64,000 nt of DNA from Methylobacter tundripaludum (GTDB lineage Bacteria > Pseudomonadota > Gammaproteobacteria > Methylococcales > Methylomonadaceae), in contig NZ_PTIY01000001.1 in assembly GCF_002934365.1 (NCBI RefSeq), positions 372,001-436,000 on the forward strand. Direction: 5' to 3'. Under the pieces are notes generated by a model that saw only the letters and a program-made list of their open reading frames with translations, was not told the DNA's origin and did not search any database. Shown here piece after piece: positions 16,667 through 25,501 of the stretch. The translations under genes and the position numbers were made by a program. Within the stretch, counting starts at the first letter, position 1. Each line of letters starts with the position of its first letter.

Positions 16667-19318
16667 ATGCGGAACCTGAAGCTTTTACCCGCGCTGATTG
16701 GGGCGACAGTTGTCATCGCTGTCATTTTATATGTCGCCTTCTATTTCATATTTCTCGATCTGTTTGTCGACTTATGGTGGTACCAGTCATTAAAACTTGA
16801 AGCCTATTTTTGGCTCAGGCTGCTGTACAAATTCTTCCTGTCCGGCGGCGTCACGCTGGCGTTCTTCGCCATTTTCTTTTTTCACTTCTGGATCGCCTCG
16901 CGCTACCTGGGCATCAATCCGGCTGACGAACTTCTCAGCAATATCGATAAACGCCGCCGTTTCCAGCGTTTTGCCGACACCTTCATGAACGGTTCGGCAG
17001 CCGTATATACCCCAATATCGCTGATTCTGGCGATATTTATCGCCATCCCTTTCTATAATCAATGGGAATCGACACTGCTGTATTTTTTCGGCAGCGACTC
17101 GGGCGTAACCGAAACGGTTTACGGCAAGGATGTCAGCTTTTATATGCTGTCCTACCCGACCTACATGCTAATCCAACAGGAAATGCTGATCACCGCCTCG
17201 CTGATCTTTTGCATGGTCGGCATTTTATATTGGCTGGAACATATTTTTATACCCGATGAAAATTCCGAGTTCCCGTTGGGCGCCAAGATTCATCTCACCG
17301 TGCTGATCGGCTTTGTCGTTGCGTTTGTGGTCTGGGGCTTTATGCTGGACCGCTTTACGCTACTTTATACTAAGACCCACGAGCCGATATTTTACGGCCC
17401 CGGTTTCGTGGAATTACGCTACCACTTGCCGCTGATCTGGCTGGAAATCGTTACCTTCGTGGCGACAGCGATAACCGCAGGCTTATTTATTTTTTCAGAA
17501 AAACACCGGGTAAAAACCCCTTTTTTAATATCGCTGGCTTTGTTCCTGTGTGTCGCAGGCTTGCCGAAGATTCAGTTTATCCCCGATCTGATCCAGAAAT
17601 ATATCGTCAACCCGAATCCGGTCAAAACCAATAAGTCGCTGATGCAGCATAATATCGACGCGACGCTGGCCGCTTACGATTTGAAGAATATCAAGACGGT
17701 TGATATGACTATTAATCTGGATGCGACGAACGACATTGAATCATGGAGTACGCAAAAACATTTTGACAATCTTCCGGTCTGGGACAGGGAGTTCATCATT
17801 GACAACTATAAGCAGTTACAGGAAATAAGGCCTTATTACAAATTCCTGTCGGTCGATGAAGACCGCTATTTTGTTCTCGACCATACCCGGCAGGTTAATC
17901 TTGCGGCCCGGGAAATCAATATTTCGAAGCTGCCGCCTGAAGCGCAAAACTGGGAAAACACCCACTTGCGCTACACTCACGGCTACGGCGCCGCCGCTAC
18001 TCCCGCCGCGCAGGATGCCGATAAGCAGCTGATATGGTATCTACGCGATTTAAATATGTATTCCGACGTCGGCTTCAGCGTTAAGCACCCGGATATTTAC
18101 TACGGTCAGGAGCAATTCCACTTTGCCATAGTGCCTAACAAGTTAAATATCATGGGCATTGCCGGCACCGACCCGGAATTAGCGGAACCTTACCACGGCG
18201 AGGGCGGGATACCTATTCCATCGCTGTTCAGAAAGGCATTATTCGCCTTTTATTTTAAGGATGAAAAAATATTCTTTTCAACCGGCATCACTAACCAAAG
18301 CAAGCTCAAGATGCGCAGAAATATAACCGAGCGCATTAATAGACTGACTCCTTTTCTGCATCTGGATAAAGATCCTTATCTGGTTATAGACAAGGACCGG
18401 TTCTACTGGATACAGGACGCCTATACCTTATCCAATAAATATCCGGTTTCCAAACCTGCGGACGATGATTTCCTGGAAGGACATCAAGATTTCAACTACA
18501 TCCGCAACTCGGTTAAAGTTGTGGTCGATGCCTTTGACGGCGATGTCGATTTTTATATTTCCGACCCATCGGATGCGATTATTCAGGCATACAGCAATGC
18601 GTACCCTGGGGTATTTAAAAATCTGGAAGAAATGCCTGCGGAATTAAAGAAACACTTGCGCTATCCACGCGATCTTTATTATCTGCAAATGAAGGTGTAT
18701 GCGAAATATCATCAAAAAAGCCCCGAATTATTCTACGAACAGGCCGAAACCTGGCAGTTTGCCAATGTCCGTGGAGAACAGGTATTGCCTTATTACCAGA
18801 CGATGGACTTTGGCAACTGTAACGACGCTGAAGAGTTTGTAATGATTAACCCGATGACGCCTTTTAACAGGGGCAATCTCAGCATGATCGGTGTAGCGGG
18901 GACACTCGACCAAACCAATTGCGGCGGGGCATATAAACCCGGCATTACCGTTTACAAGTTCGGCAAGGATATTCAGGTCAATGGACCGGCGCAGGTTGAA
19001 GCCTTGATTCACCAGAATCCGCTGATTTCCGAGCAATTTACCTTATGGGATCAGAGCGGGTCGCGGATTGAAATGGGGCGTATGATTATCCTGCCGATGG
19101 GCAATAACGTTCTGTATGTACAGCCGGTTTATATCGTCTCAACCAAAAACAAAATACCCCAACTCATCCGGGTCATTGTTTCTGTCGGCAACGAAGTTGT
19201 TATGGATAAAACGTTATGGTCGGCTTTTAACCGCTTAAAACAAATTTATATCAAAAACGCCGCCGAAGGTAACGGAACAATAACATCCAAACCCGCGCTA
19301 GAGCGGATAAAGAACTAA
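16667..19318 (+). CDS. UPF0182 family membrane protein
   Basis: Large 883-residue protein with about seven N-terminal transmembrane helices (residues about 8-320). A long soluble part follows with the family's characteristic segments: YIVNPNPVKTNKSLMQHNIDATLAAYDL, LRYTHGYGAAATPA, IYYGQEQFHF and YPRDLYYLQMKVYAKYHQKSPELFYEQAE. UPF0182 proteins are widespread and their function is not established. The ribosome site AAGAGGACA precedes the ATG. A hairpin stands 12 nt past the stop. It appears monocistronic. Confidence 0.92.
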   Translation: MRNLKLLPALIGATVVIAVILYVAFYFIFLDLFVDLWWYQSLKLEAYFWLRLLYKFFLSGGVTLAFFAIFFFHFWIASRYLGINPADELLSNIDKRRRFQRFADTFMNGSAAVYTPISLILAIFIAIPFYNQWESTLLYFFGSDSGVTETVYGKDVSFYMLSYPTYMLIQQEMLITASLIFCMVGILYWLEHIFIPDENSEFPLGAKIHLTVLIGFVVAFVVWGFMLDRFTLLYTKTHEPIFYGPGFVELRYHLPLIWLEIVTFVATAITAGLFIFSEKHRVKTPFLISLALFLCVAGLPKIQFIPDLIQKYIVNPNPVKTNKSLMQHNIDATLAAYDLKNIKTVDMTINLDATNDIESWSTQKHFDNLPVWDREFIIDNYKQLQEIRPYYKFLSVDEDRYFVLDHTRQVNLAAREINISKLPPEAQNWENTHLRYTHGYGAAATPAAQDADKQLIWYLRDLNMYSDVGFSVKHPDIYYGQEQFHFAIVPNKLNIMGIAGTDPELAEPYHGEGGIPIPSLFRKALFAFYFKDEKIFFSTGITNQSKLKMRRNITERINRLTPFLHLDKDPYLVIDKDRFYWIQDAYTLSNKYPVSKPADDDFLEGHQDFNYIRNSVKVVVDAFDGDVDFYISDPSDAIIQAYSNAYPGVFKNLEEMPAELKKHLRYPRDLYYLQMKVYAKYHQKSPELFYEQAETWQFANVRGEQVLPYYQTMDFGNCNDAEEFVMINPMTPFNRGNLSMIGVAGTLDQTNCGGAYKPGITVYKFGKDIQVNGPAQVEALIHQNPLISEQFTLWDQSGSRIEMGRMIILPMGNNVLYVQPVYIVSTKNKIPQLIRVIVSVGNEVVMDKTLWSAFNRLKQIYIKNAAEGNGTITSKPALERIKN

Positions 19319-19330
19319 GAGGGCGGATTG

Positions 19331-19360
19331 CGGATCAGCGGAGTTGAAGCCGCTGATCCG
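19331..19360 (+). terminator. Hairpin after the UPF0182 gene
   Basis: CGGATCAGCGG and CCGCTGATCCG pair exactly around an 8-nt loop. The tail (GCCTTAATTG) is only weakly T-rich, so termination is likely but not certain. Confidence 0.5.
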
Positions 19361-19417
19361 GCCTTAATTGGCTTTAAATCATTACGTTAGGATCGTGCGT
19401 AAATTAATTTAGGCAAT

Positions 19418-19483
19418 TACCATGAAGAGCATGAAGGACATGAAGACTTAAACCTTTCATGCCGCTTCATGTCCTTCATGGTA
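19418..19483. repeat. Inverted repeat of ATGAAGGACATGAAG type
   Basis: The left copy reads TACCATGAAGAGC followed by ATGAAGGACATGAAG. The right copy is the complement, CTTCATGTCCTTCATGGTA. The left arm has an extra 9 nt from an internal ATGAAGNNC slip. It looks like a dispersed intergenic palindrome and may also form a terminator (A-rich on the right side). Confidence 0.6.
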
Positions 19484-19595
19484 AAAAAATGAAAAATAAA
19501 ACTTGCTCAAGAGCAACATCAGAGTGCGCAGCCAGACTTCCACTCAAGGCTGATAAGACCAGCGTCAGGTCATCGGCGAACACAAGGTAATTGTC

Positions 19596-20414
19596 ATAAA
19601 AATTTCAGTTGTTATTCCCAGCTACAACCGTCGTGATCTGCTGAAACGCGCGCTATTATCCGTCTATTCACAAACCTTGTTACCGACTGAAGTAACGGTA
19701 ATCGATGACGGCTCTAACGATGGCACAGAAGCCATGCTCCGCCGGGAATTTCCGAAGGTCAATTATTATTACCAAGAAAACCTAGGCGTCAGTGCCGCAC
19801 GTAATCTCGGCATCCAGCAAGCCAGCGGCGACTGGCTGGCCTTCCTGGATTCCGATGATGAATGGCTGCCTGAAAAACTGGCCAAGCAAAAGGCGGCGTT
19901 GACGGCCGACCCCGGCTACAGGATTTGCCATACCGAAGAAAACTGGATACGCAACGGAATCCAGGTTGACGTACCCAAAAAATACGCCAAGACCGGCGGC
20001 TGGATATTCGGCCATTGCTTGCCGGTCTGCGCAATATCCCCGTCCACCGCGTTGATACACCGCTCGGTATTTACCGGCATCGGTCTGTTTGACGCCCGGC
20101 TGCCTGCCTGTGAAGATTATGACCTGTGGCTCAGAATCACCGCCAACTACCCGGTTTTACTGGTTGAACAGCCGCAAATCAACAAGCATGGCGGCCATCA
20201 AGACCAGTTGTCCCAGGCATTCTGGGGCATGGACCGGTTTCGGATCAGCGCCTTGCAAAAAATCATTGATGCCGGTCAATTGTCCGCCCCAAACCGGCAG
20301 GCGGCGGTCAATATGCTGCTAAAAAAAGCCGGCGTTTACCTTAACGGCGTTACCAAACGCGGAAAAACCGAGGAAGCAAGCTATTACCGACAACTGATTA
20401 AGCGCTACGAATAG
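19596..20414 (+). CDS. Family 2 glycosyltransferase with ATA in place of the start codon
   Basis: A GT-A fold glycosyltransferase transferring a sugar from a nucleotide donor. It has KISVVIPSYNRRDLLKRAL at the very start, VIDDGSNDGTE (donor binding), AARNLGIQQASGDWLAFLDSDDEW (DxD motif) and ACEDYDLWLRI (catalytic base region). The conserved first strand is only included if translation begins at 19,596. That codon is ATA, not ATG/GTG/TTG, and AAGGT lies 7 nt before it. The first legal start, TTG at 19,677, would remove the nucleotide-binding strand. Either the start codon is mutated and the gene is poorly or not expressed, or a rare ATT/ATA start is used. It ends directly against the convergent regulator. 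Confidence 0.8.
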   Translation: MKISVVIPSYNRRDLLKRALLSVYSQTLLPTEVTVIDDGSNDGTEAMLRREFPKVNYYYQENLGVSAARNLGIQQASGDWLAFLDSDDEWLPEKLAKQKAALTADPGYRICHTEENWIRNGIQVDVPKKYAKTGGWIFGHCLPVCAISPSTALIHRSVFTGIGLFDARLPACEDYDLWLRITANYPVLLVEQPQINKHGGHQDQLSQAFWGMDRFRISALQKIIDAGQLSAPNRQAAVNMLLKKAGVYLNGVTKRGKTEEASYYRQLIKRYE

Positions 20415-21065
20415 TTATTTGATTCTAAATCTACAGCTACAGTCGCCCTTGGCCATACAGCTTAGCTGCTCAACGTCTTTGTCCAGCAAAGAAGACATCA
20501 GCGCCAAATCGAACTCGCAAATCTCATGATGCTTTTGAGCCAGATCGTGATAAATACAATTAAAAGCCTGGATATTTTGACTTTCAGTTCCGGGTTCCAT
20601 GCCCACTTTGACTTGAAAACCAAGATCGGTCATGACCAAGGCCAATTCATCAACGCGTTCGCTTAAACTTTTCCCATCAAACTTGCCGCTGAGTTTATCC
20701 GCGAGTCTTCCGCCCAGTTTTTGCATATAGGCTTTGAAACGCTCCGGGCCTATTTCCTGCAATAAATCGCTAAGAATCAATTCTGAAAACCAGGCGTATT
20801 GCTTGGGGAAATAGTTGTTGCCTTTATCGGTGATGACGTAGATGGTTACCGGACGCCCGGCTGTTTTATTGAGCATGCTTTTTCTGATATAGCCGTCCCG
20901 CTCAAGTGCGACAAAGTGCTGTTGAACGCCCGTTCTTGAAATGTCGAGTACTTTAGCCAATTCATCAACACTCAGGCCATTCCTGTTTTCCAGCAAATGT
21001 TCAAGTATCTGGTGTTGCCGGGGACTTATCTTTTGAGGTATTAGCGGATTCATCCTTCTCATCAT
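20415..21065 (-). CDS. SufR-like helix-turn-helix regulator with C-terminal cysteine cluster
   Basis: The N-terminal 80 residues are a winged helix (RQHQILEHLLENRNGLSVDELAKVLDISRTGVQQHFVALERDGYI). The C-terminal region has FNC-x12-C, then C-x4-C-x-C in LSCMAKGDCSCRF. This layout is known from SufR and related Fe-S-binding repressors. It should sense Fe-S cluster state, oxygen or nitric oxide. It is divergent from a truncated haemoglobin and a ferredoxin-type reductase, with a near-palindromic AT-rich site between them, so it probably controls that pair and itself. 216 residues. Cluster type is not decidable from sequence. Confidence 0.8.
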   Translation of the reverse strand: MMRRMNPLIPQKISPRQHQILEHLLENRNGLSVDELAKVLDISRTGVQQHFVALERDGYIRKSMLNKTAGRPVTIYVITDKGNNYFPKQYAWFSELILSDLLQEIGPERFKAYMQKLGGRLADKLSGKFDGKSLSERVDELALVMTDLGFQVKVGMEPGTESQNIQAFNCIYHDLAQKHHEICEFDLALMSSLLDKDVEQLSCMAKGDCSCRFRIK

Positions 21066-21106
21066 GTCTTTTTGTTAAGCCGATGTAGATAATAGCTCAT
21101 TATGAC

Positions 21107-21132
21107 ATATATAACTTGTAAAAGTTTTATAT
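21107..21132. promoter_or_regulatory. Near-palindromic operator candidate
   Basis: ATATATAACTT followed by GTAA and AAGTTTTATAT forms an imperfect dyad between the SufR-like gene and the truncated haemoglobin gene. It is AT-rich and lies 33-84 nt from the two flanking starts. It is a plausible binding site for the adjacent regulator (inference). Confidence 0.45.
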
Positions 21133-21215
21133 AGCATAAATCGGTCTGTTGTTATAAACTTCGGATTGAGCAAGTTTGCTTAAATAATAATAATTACCCA
21201 CACAACTGGAGACAC

Positions 21216-21605
21216 ATGATGAGCGATTCTCAAGAAACCGGCCAAACACTCTATGAAAGAATCGGCGGCGAAGCGGCTGTTAATGCGGCCGTAGATATTT
21301 TTTACCGCAAAGTGCTGGCGGATTACCGCATTAACCGTTTTTTCGACAACACCGACATGGACAAACAACTCGCCAAACAAAAGGCCTTTTTTACCATGGC
21401 GTTTGGCGGCCCCAATAATTATACCGGCCAGGATATGCGTAATGCCCATGCGCGTCTGGTCAAAATGGGTTTGAACAGCAGCCATTTTGATGCGGTCATG
21501 GAGCACCTTGGCGCGACATTAACAGAGCTGAATGTACCTCAAGAGCTGATCGCCGAAGCTGCCGCCATTGCGGAAAGCACACGCAACGACGTATTAGGCA
21601 AATAA
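21216..21605 (+). CDS. Group I truncated haemoglobin
   Basis: Small haem protein of the trHbN type, usually tied to nitric-oxide dioxygenation or oxygen handling. The sequence has LYERIGGEAAVNAAVDIFYRKVLAD at the start, FF(D)NTDMDKQLAKQKAFFTMAFGGP and RNAHARL with the proximal histidine. It is 129 residues, as expected. The second ATG (21,219) is an equally good start, with GGAGAC upstream. It is followed 21 nt later by a ferredoxin-reductase gene that could supply its electrons. Confidence 0.92.
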   Translation: MMSDSQETGQTLYERIGGEAAVNAAVDIFYRKVLADYRINRFFDNTDMDKQLAKQKAFFTMAFGGPNNYTGQDMRNAHARLVKMGLNSSHFDAVMEHLGATLTELNVPQELIAEAAAIAESTRNDVLGK

Positions 21606-21626
21606 CTGAAATACCAGGTGGAGACC

Positions 21627-22604
21627 ATGCGAAGCATAACGATTGGCGAATCGACATTTTCCTGTCAACCGGATGAAACTGTATTGGAAACCCTGTTAAG
21701 GGAAAACGTGCAGATCCCTAACGGTTGCCGCCAGGGCCTTTGCCAAGCCTGCATGATGCGCAGTCTTGATACTCCTCCACCTGTCTCAGCCCAAGCCGGT
21801 CTTAAAGACACCTTGCAAAAACAGAACTACTTTCTGTCTTGCATCTGTCGTCCAGAACAGGATATGACCGTTGCCTTGCCCAACCAGCAAGGCGCTTCGA
21901 TTGAAGCCGTCGTCATCGAAAAGCAGCTGTTGACGCCCGACATCGTCCACTTGGTTTTGGAATATCAAAGCCAATTTAATTTCTTCGCCGGCCAATTTGT
22001 TAATTTAAAACGGCCCGACGGCTTAACCCGCAGCTATTCGATTGCGAATATCCCGCAGCATGAAAACATTCTGGAATTTCATATCCGGCACCTGCCGAAC
22101 GGCCAATTCAGCAGCTGGGTTCATGATGAATTGGAGTTAGGCGCATCTGTCGCCATTTCAGAAGCCCAAGGCTCGTGCCATTACCTGCCCGGACGCGCCG
22201 AGCAGCCCTTATTGCTGATCGGGACCGGCAGCGGCCTTGCTCCGCTGTACGGCATTATTTCCGACGCCTTGGCCCAGGATCACTCAGGCCCTATCCATTT
22301 GTATCACGGCAGTCGCGATCTTAACGGACTGTATTTCATTGATGAAATGCGCGAACTTGCCGCAGAGTTTGAAAACTTTCATTACACGCCTTGTGTCTCG
22401 GGAGAAGGTATTGAATCGGATCATGTCCGGGGCCGCGCTCATGAGATTGCCTTATCCTCCGCCGAATCCCTAAGCGGATGGCGGGTTTTCCTGTGCGGAC
22501 ATCCCGAAATGGTCAGCCACACCAAGAAAATGGCGTTTATGAAAGGCGCATCGATCAGCGATATTTACACCGACGCTTTTCATGTGATTCAGGACAAGAA
22601 ATAA
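21627..22604 (+). CDS. 2Fe-2S ferredoxin/FAD/NAD(P) oxidoreductase
   Basis: A three-domain electron-transfer protein. A plant-type ferredoxin domain (PNGCRQGLCQACMMR with three cluster cysteines, and LSCICRP with the fourth) comes first. It is followed by a flavin domain with RSYSIANIPQ, and by an NAD(P) domain with GTGSGLAPLYGIISD and FLCGHPEMV. It resembles the reductase components of oxygenases, such as the MmoC/CDP-6-deoxy reductase type. ATG at 21,627 has AGGTGGAG upstream, better than GTG at 21,618. Placed directly after the truncated haemoglobin, it probably re-reduces that globin, a common arrangement for NO detoxification. Confidence 0.9.
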   Translation: MRSITIGESTFSCQPDETVLETLLRENVQIPNGCRQGLCQACMMRSLDTPPPVSAQAGLKDTLQKQNYFLSCICRPEQDMTVALPNQQGASIEAVVIEKQLLTPDIVHLVLEYQSQFNFFAGQFVNLKRPDGLTRSYSIANIPQHENILEFHIRHLPNGQFSSWVHDELELGASVAISEAQGSCHYLPGRAEQPLLLIGTGSGLAPLYGIISDALAQDHSGPIHLYHGSRDLNGLYFIDEMRELAAEFENFHYTPCVSGEGIESDHVRGRAHEIALSSAESLSGWRVFLCGHPEMVSHTKKMAFMKGASISDIYTDAFHVIQDKK

Positions 22605-22657
22605 ACAAGCGCCATAACAAAGGCAATGTCGTTTACAGCACGGAAACATTGCGCCCC

Positions 22658-23482
22658 ATGAATCAACAAAATCCGCCCGGAATTTTTATCTACGCCGCAC
22701 TGCCTTGCGAGGCCAAACCGCTGGTCGAGCATTTCAACTTAAAAAAAGAGACGCCTGTTCAGCCGTTTGCGGTTTATTTGGGCCGGGACATCTGCCTGAC
22801 CGTAACCGGCTTGGGAAAAAGCGCGATGGCTGCCGGCGTAGCCTACACCCACGCTTTGTTTGCTGCGGTTGAACATCCGGTGCTGGTTAATATCGGCATT
22901 GCCGGGCATAAAGACCACGCCCTGGGCAGCCTGTTTCTAATCGACAAAATCACCGATATTGACAGCCTGAAAAGCTATTATCCGCCGCTGGTTTTCACGC
23001 CGCCTTGCCCCACCGCCGCCATCCAAACGGTATCAAGGCCTCAGATTGACTATGACCCGCACCATCTTTGCGACATGGAGGCGTCCGCATTTTATGAAAT
23101 CGCCGTAAGATTTTCGTCAGGCGAATTAATCCACTGCCTGAAAGTTATCTCGGACAATGCATTATCGCCGGCCGAAAACATCCAGCCCAAGCAGGTTTCT
23201 CAATTGATAGCCGCGCATGTTGCAACGATTGAAGCCTTGCTCGCGGAGTTAAGACGTCTGGCGGAATTGATAACTGCGCCGGAACCGGCGCAGTTTGAAC
23301 GGCTGATACAACGCTATCATTTTACGGCCAGCGAACAGGGACAGCTAAAAAACCGGCTGTCCCGCTGGGAGCTATTAACCGGCGCCCAAATCCCTGAGCT
23401 TGATGAAACCCCGTTACATAAAGGCAAGGATGTTTTATGTTGGCTGGACCGGCAAATCAATAAACTTGAGTTTTCCTTGTAA
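22658..23482 (+). CDS. Nucleoside phosphorylase-like protein with a C-terminal extension
   Basis: Residues about 8-190 resemble the PNP/MTAN fold: GIFIYAALPCEAKPLVEHF, LTVTGLGKSAMAAGVAYTHAL, VNIGIAGHKDHALGS, and the ribose-binding DMEASAFYE. The remaining 80 residues are helical, probably a fused extension of unknown role. The family cleaves or phosphorolyses the N-glycosidic bond of nucleosides such as methylthioadenosine. ATG at 22,658 is used because upstream in-frame sequence overlaps the reductase gene. The mtn genes at 46.7-48.6 kb would need a methylthioadenosine-cleaving enzyme, but linkage to this protein is only a possibility. Confidence 0.75.
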   Translation: MNQQNPPGIFIYAALPCEAKPLVEHFNLKKETPVQPFAVYLGRDICLTVTGLGKSAMAAGVAYTHALFAAVEHPVLVNIGIAGHKDHALGSLFLIDKITDIDSLKSYYPPLVFTPPCPTAAIQTVSRPQIDYDPHHLCDMEASAFYEIAVRFSSGELIHCLKVISDNALSPAENIQPKQVSQLIAAHVATIEALLAELRRLAELITAPEPAQFERLIQRYHFTASEQGQLKNRLSRWELLTGAQIPELDETPLHKGKDVLCWLDRQINKLEFSL

Positions 23483-23502
23483 CGGCGTTTTTCTAGCCGT
23501 TA
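23480..23502. terminator. Hairpin between convergent genes
   Basis: TAACGGC and GCCGTTA are separated by a T-rich 9-nt loop. They span the stop codons of the phosphorylase-like gene and the SirB2-like gene. Possible bidirectional terminator. Confidence 0.4.
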
Positions 23503-23862
23503 AAAGAATATGAAGGCATGCTTGCTGACTGCGACTATCGCGATATAAACGAAGCAGGCAAGCGCCCCGGCGAAAGCCTTCCAACGCAGCTCGCCCTGAC
23601 TCTTGATCGCGACAATCCCCAGGCCGACGTATGCGACCAGAGCGATTAGCTTAGCGACAATCCAGCCGTACTCGGCTGACAACCATGAACCTTGAAAAAC
23701 CAAAGTAAAACCGGTGATCAATAAAAAAGTATTGATAATATGCGGCCCGATTTTTATCCATTTTTGTTCCAGCAATTCCGGGCGCTTTTCGGCCAGATAG
23801 ATCCTGCCGACAAAGCTGGAGATCGACAATAAAATAAAGGTGAGATGAAGAATTTTAATCAT
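23500..23862 (-). CDS. SirB2 family membrane protein
   Basis: The 120-residue protein has four hydrophobic helices. The family pattern includes LHLTFILLSISSFVGRIY at the N-terminus, KIGPHIINTFLLITGFTL in the middle and WIVAKLIALVAYVGLGIVAIK later. SirB2 proteins are conserved in proteobacteria without a firm function. The start codon overlaps the thrB stop by 4 nt, so it is translated with thrB. Confidence 0.85.
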   Translation of the reverse strand: MIKILHLTFILLSISSFVGRIYLAEKRPELLEQKWIKIGPHIINTFLLITGFTLVFQGSWLSAEYGWIVAKLIALVAYVGLGIVAIKSQGELRWKAFAGALACFVYIAIVAVSKHAFIFF

Positions 23863-24812
23863 GCTGTACTCCTAAGGTTTAACGATAAATAAGTCTGTTG
23901 CCTATGTTGCAGCAATATACGCCGAAAAACCAGCGGGTCTTTTTGCTGGGTTATTTCGCCGGGGCGAGGATAGCACTGATGCTCCAACCGGGATAACCAA
24001 AAACGCAACGCCGCCGCCCTGAGCAGGATCGGCCAGTGCTGTTTCTCCAGCGGCTCCAGCGGCCTTAAAGTTTCATAAGCCGCCAGCAACGCAGCGAACT
24101 TTTCGTTATTCACCGTGCCGTTATCGCAGCACCAATCGTTAGCCGCTATCGCAACGTCCAGCAGCAAGGTATCGGTGCAGGCGCTGTAAAAATCCAGCAA
24201 GCCGCTGAGCCGGTCATCGGCAAACAACACATTATCCCTGAACAGATCGGCGTGAATAACGCCGCGCGGCAGATTAACCCGGCTGTTCTCAGTTTGAAAA
24301 GCCAGCTCGTCATCAATCAGCCCGCGATCCGCTGCCGACAAATAAACGCTGATCCTATTCAGCACCGTCTTGCACCAGCTTATATCATTGCCGCTCTTTA
24401 CCGGGAAAACATAGTCCTGCGTACAGCGATGCAAACTTGCCAGCTGCAAGCCGATTTCCTGGCACTGTAAGATTGATGGCGATGCCGTTGATGAACCGGG
24501 TAAAAGCCTGAATACCGCTGCCGGTTTACCATTAAACTGACGCAGCGGATTACCCTGCCGGTCGCGTTGGGGGCAGGGGCAAGGCAGGCTGTTTTTGCCC
24601 AGATGTAACAATAACTTTAAAAAATGCGCCAACTCATCGGCCGCCAGCGACTCGAATAAAGTCAGGATGAAACGGCCTTGCGTAGTGGCTACCGAATAAT
24701 TGGTATTGTCTATGCCGTCCGTTATCCCCTCAAAACTGACGACTTCGCCGAGACTATAAGCACTAAAGAATTGATCGAGTTGCGGGCGTGTTATACGAGT
24801 AAATACCGACAC
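23859..24812 (-). CDS. thrB: Homoserine kinase, APH-like type
   Basis: Phosphorylates homoserine at the entry to threonine synthesis. This is the aminoglycoside-phosphotransferase-fold type, not the GHMP type of E. coli. It begins MSVFTRITRPQLDQFFSAYSLGEVVSFEGITDGIDNTNY, with the small-residue nucleotide loop. The catalytic region is GVIHADLFRDNVLF and the metal ligand region GLLDFYSAC. At 317 residues it is normal. It lies in the common DUF2782-thrB order with 12 nt between them and overlaps the SirB2-like gene downstream. Confidence 0.92.
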   Translation of the reverse strand: MSVFTRITRPQLDQFFSAYSLGEVVSFEGITDGIDNTNYSVATTQGRFILTLFESLAADELAHFLKLLLHLGKNSLPCPCPQRDRQGNPLRQFNGKPAAVFRLLPGSSTASPSILQCQEIGLQLASLHRCTQDYVFPVKSGNDISWCKTVLNRISVYLSAADRGLIDDELAFQTENSRVNLPRGVIHADLFRDNVLFADDRLSGLLDFYSACTDTLLLDVAIAANDWCCDNGTVNNEKFAALLAAYETLRPLEPLEKQHWPILLRAAALRFWLSRLEHQCYPRPGEITQQKDPLVFRRILLQHRQQTYLSLNLRSTA

Positions 24813-24823
24813 TGACTAAGCGG

Positions 24824-25168
24824 CTACCATTCCAGCAACTTCCACATATTGATGTCGGACCCTCTATCGCCATCGCTACGGCGCACATCCATTTTGCCGT
24901 CGCCATTGGTATCGAGAAAATAATAGGGAGGCCCGACAGCCGGTATAACTTTGATCATATAAAGCCTGCCGCCGCGACGGTATTCCTGAATAGTCTCCTT
25001 ATTTTTACGAATAATGGTAATGTCGGGCTCCATGGTTTCGCCGTTTTGAATCGGCAGCGGCGGCTCCGGCGCCTCCGGCACAGCCTCAAGATCCGGCGGC
25101 CGCTCATCGACAGCATCAGCCGCGTAGACCGGAAAGGCAAGCAAACTCAGTAAGATAAAACGCCGCAT
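24824..25168 (-). CDS. DUF2782 secreted protein
   Basis: A 114-residue protein starting MRRFILLSLLAFPVYAADA, a signal peptide with cleavage after AYA-type residues. It is followed by a Pro/Glu-rich stretch, then YRRGGRLYMIKVIPAVGPPYYFLDTNGDGKMDVRRSD, the DUF2782 signature. It is predicted periplasmic, function unknown. The internal ATG is chosen because only this start gives the signal peptide. It precedes thrB, as in many gammaproteobacteria. Confidence 0.85.
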   Translation of the reverse strand: MRRFILLSLLAFPVYAADAVDERPPDLEAVPEAPEPPLPIQNGETMEPDITIIRKNKETIQEYRRGGRLYMIKVIPAVGPPYYFLDTNGDGKMDVRRSDGDRGSDINMWKLLEW

Positions 25169-25306
25169 AAAGTGACTCTTATTAAAAATAAAAACTGCGG
25201 CTATCTTATTACAGTTTTTACCGGCTTGCTTGACTAAAATAGCCCAACAATTGATGCTTTCCATGTTGGATTTCGTTTCCTCCCTACCGTGCTTCCAGTC
25301 TTACAT

Positions 25307-25501
25307 TCACAGCGAACCCGATTGACATGGCCGCCCTGGCTTGGTTAAGCCAACCTTTCGCCCAACCATTACTTCAATCTGTTTCTTAAAACGCTCGTTA
25401 CCCAGCGGCGTACCAGAGCACAAGCTTGCCCGAATAATATCCAACTCATTAGCATCATCGGCTTGTCTTTCAAACAATCCGCGATACACAGCCTGCCGCG
25501 C
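25307..25501 (-). pseudogene. C-terminal remnant of a REP-associated (Y1) transposase
   Basis: The frame encodes ARQAVYRGLFERQ, then IIRASLCSGTPLGNERFKKQIE and GRKVGLTKPGRP. This matches the conserved end of RAYT/IS200-like transposases (YR.LF...I..A...G..LG..RF...IE...GR....GRP). A stop codon two codons upstream (TAG at 25,505-25,507) and the lack of the HUH catalytic domain show it is a decayed fragment. It sits immediately upstream of the dnd-like operon. Confidence 0.7.

Noticed and set aside
19490-19590. 33-codon frame MKNKTCSRATSECA... before the glycosyltransferase
   Set aside because: No motif. It might be an upstream peptide, but there is no supporting evidence beyond its being open.
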